Shown here: positions 22,171 to 22,876 of the stretch, one piece after another
Position numbering within the stretch: position 1 is the first letter of the stretch
How the letters are laid out: each line of letters begins with the position of its first letter
From: Gemmatimonadota bacterium
Lineage (GTDB): Bacteria; Gemmatimonadota; Gemmatimonadetes; Gemmatimonadales; GWC2-71-9
DNA length: 22,876 nt
Reading direction: 5' to 3'
Assembly (NCBI GenBank): GCA_029862935.1
Contig: JAOTWK010000016.1
Coordinates: forward strand, 1 to 22,876
Notes under the pieces: generated by a model
Databases searched by the model: none
Seen by the model: only the letters and a program-made list of their open reading frames with translations
What the model was told of the DNA's origin: nothing
Position numbers and translations under genes: made by a program

Positions 22171-22876
22171 ATGTCGAGTCTCCAGTTGATGGTCGCCCAG
22201 ACGAAGCCGACGAAAGGCGACTACGTCGGGAACGTTCGCCGCGCGGGAGGGATCATCGCGCAGGCAGCGGGACTCGAACGGCCTCCAGATCTCCTCGTGT
22301 TTCCCGAAACGGCCCTGACTGGATACTTCCTCGAGGGCGGCGTGCGGGAGCTAGCCGTGACGGCCGGGACGTTGTTTCGGGACCTCGCGGCACAACACGC
22401 GCTCGCGGCTGCTCCTTCGATGGATGTGGTTGTAGGGTTCTACGAGGAATATCGAAACCGATATTACAACTCGGCGCTGTACGCGTCGCTTGGCGGGCCG
22501 GCACCCGGCATCCGTCACGTGCACCGCAAGGTGTTCCTCCCGACCTACGGATTGTTCGACGAAGAGCGCTTCGTCGAGCACGGTCATTCCGTGCACGCCT
22601 TCGATACACAATGGGGTCGGGTAGCGCTGGCGGTGTGTGAGGATGCGTGGCACTCGATCGTACCCACGCTCGCTGCCCTCGATGGTGCCACGCTGTTGAT
22701 CGTACCAAGTGCCTCGCCTGCGCGGGGAGTCGATCCTGATACGGAAAGCACAGACGATCCCGCCCGTCGTCCGTCCAGTGTAAGGCGTTGGGAGACACTC
22801 GCTCGACAAATTGCCGGTGAGCACGGGATCTACGTCGCGTTCGCACAACTGACGGGCTTCGAGGGCGGCAAGGGGT
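22171..22876 (+). CDS. Carbon-nitrogen hydrolase (nitrilase superfamily), partial
   Basis: The frame is open from the ATG at 22171 to the window end (235 codons). The nitrilase catalytic triad is visible: E46 in VFPETALTGY, K120 in HRKVFLPTYG, and C156 in AVCEDAWH. The PTYGLFDE-x-R-F stretch after the Lys is characteristic of the glutaminase domain of NAD synthetases and related amidases. The C-terminus is outside the window, so a free amidase (about 280-300 residues) and a full glutamine-dependent NAD synthetase remain possible. The hairpin and -10-like hexamer upstream suggest its own promoter. Confidence 0.9.
   Translation, partial: MSSLQLMVAQTKPTKGDYVGNVRRAGGIIAQAAGLERPPDLLVFPETALTGYFLEGGVRELAVTAGTLFRDLAAQHALAAAPSMDVVVGFYEEYRNRYYNSALYASLGGPAPGIRHVHRKVFLPTYGLFDEERFVEHGHSVHAFDTQWGRVALAVCEDAWHSIVPTLAALDGATLLIVPSASPARGVDPDTESTDDPARRPSSVRRWETLARQIAGEHGIYVAFAQLTGFEGGKG

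Overview
The window is a gene-dense bacterial chromosomal segment of fairly high GC (about 60% by eye). It encodes a lipoprotein signal, a Tat signal, a Sec signal and many metabolic genes. Several genes have a -10-like hexamer only 6-7 nt before the start codon instead of a ribosome binding site, which suggests that leaderless transcripts are common. The gene mix (S9 peptidase, SDF-family symporters, serine hydrolase, G-rich intergenic repeats) fits a Gemmatimonadota- or Acidobacteriota-like environmental bacterium. That placement is a guess from style, not from a marker gene. I saw no rRNA, tRNA, CRISPR array, transposase or phage gene.

Left edge (1-4480, minus strand): a DUF402 protein, then a large Eco57I/PglX-like adenine-N6 DNA methyltransferase overlapping an SNF2-type helicase that runs off the window. 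The pair looks like part of a restriction or DISARM-like defence locus.

Nutrient block (4480-11589): a secreted class A beta-lactamase-like lipoprotein; an SDF symporter whose stop codon abuts the start of an S9 prolyl-oligopeptidase-family peptidase; a DUF2784 membrane protein behind a second, strongly divergent SDF symporter; and an acyl-CoA dehydrogenase.

Middle (11752-14940): a FabL-like enoyl-ACP reductase with a Tyr-x6-Lys active site, a stand-alone RsbRD_N-like helical protein, an alpha/beta hydrolase, a hairpin terminator, a possible 44-residue membrane peptide with an ATT start, and a CoA-pyrophosphatase-like Nudix hydrolase.

Metal operon (14953-17898): three translationally coupled genes behind a promoter that carries a palindrome-like site. 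They encode a DtxR/MntR-family repressor, a Tat-exported two-domain multicopper oxidase with a complete set of copper ligands, and a ZIP metal transporter fused to an extra N-terminal membrane anchor and an extracytoplasmic beta-rich domain. Together they look like a metal-regulated 'oxidase plus permease' system for iron or manganese handling. This is the most interesting system in the window.

Right part (17901-22876): an L-gulonate-3-dehydrogenase-like enzyme, a nucleoside hydrolase, then a plus-strand SnoaL-like/DUF72/TupA run and a nitrilase-superfamily gene cut by the window edge. Two loci here carry the same G-rich 9-nt-period repeat. One is a 32-bp-arm inverted repeat in a divergent promoter region. 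The other lies inside the tupA reading frame, where it encodes the basic n-region of the signal peptide.
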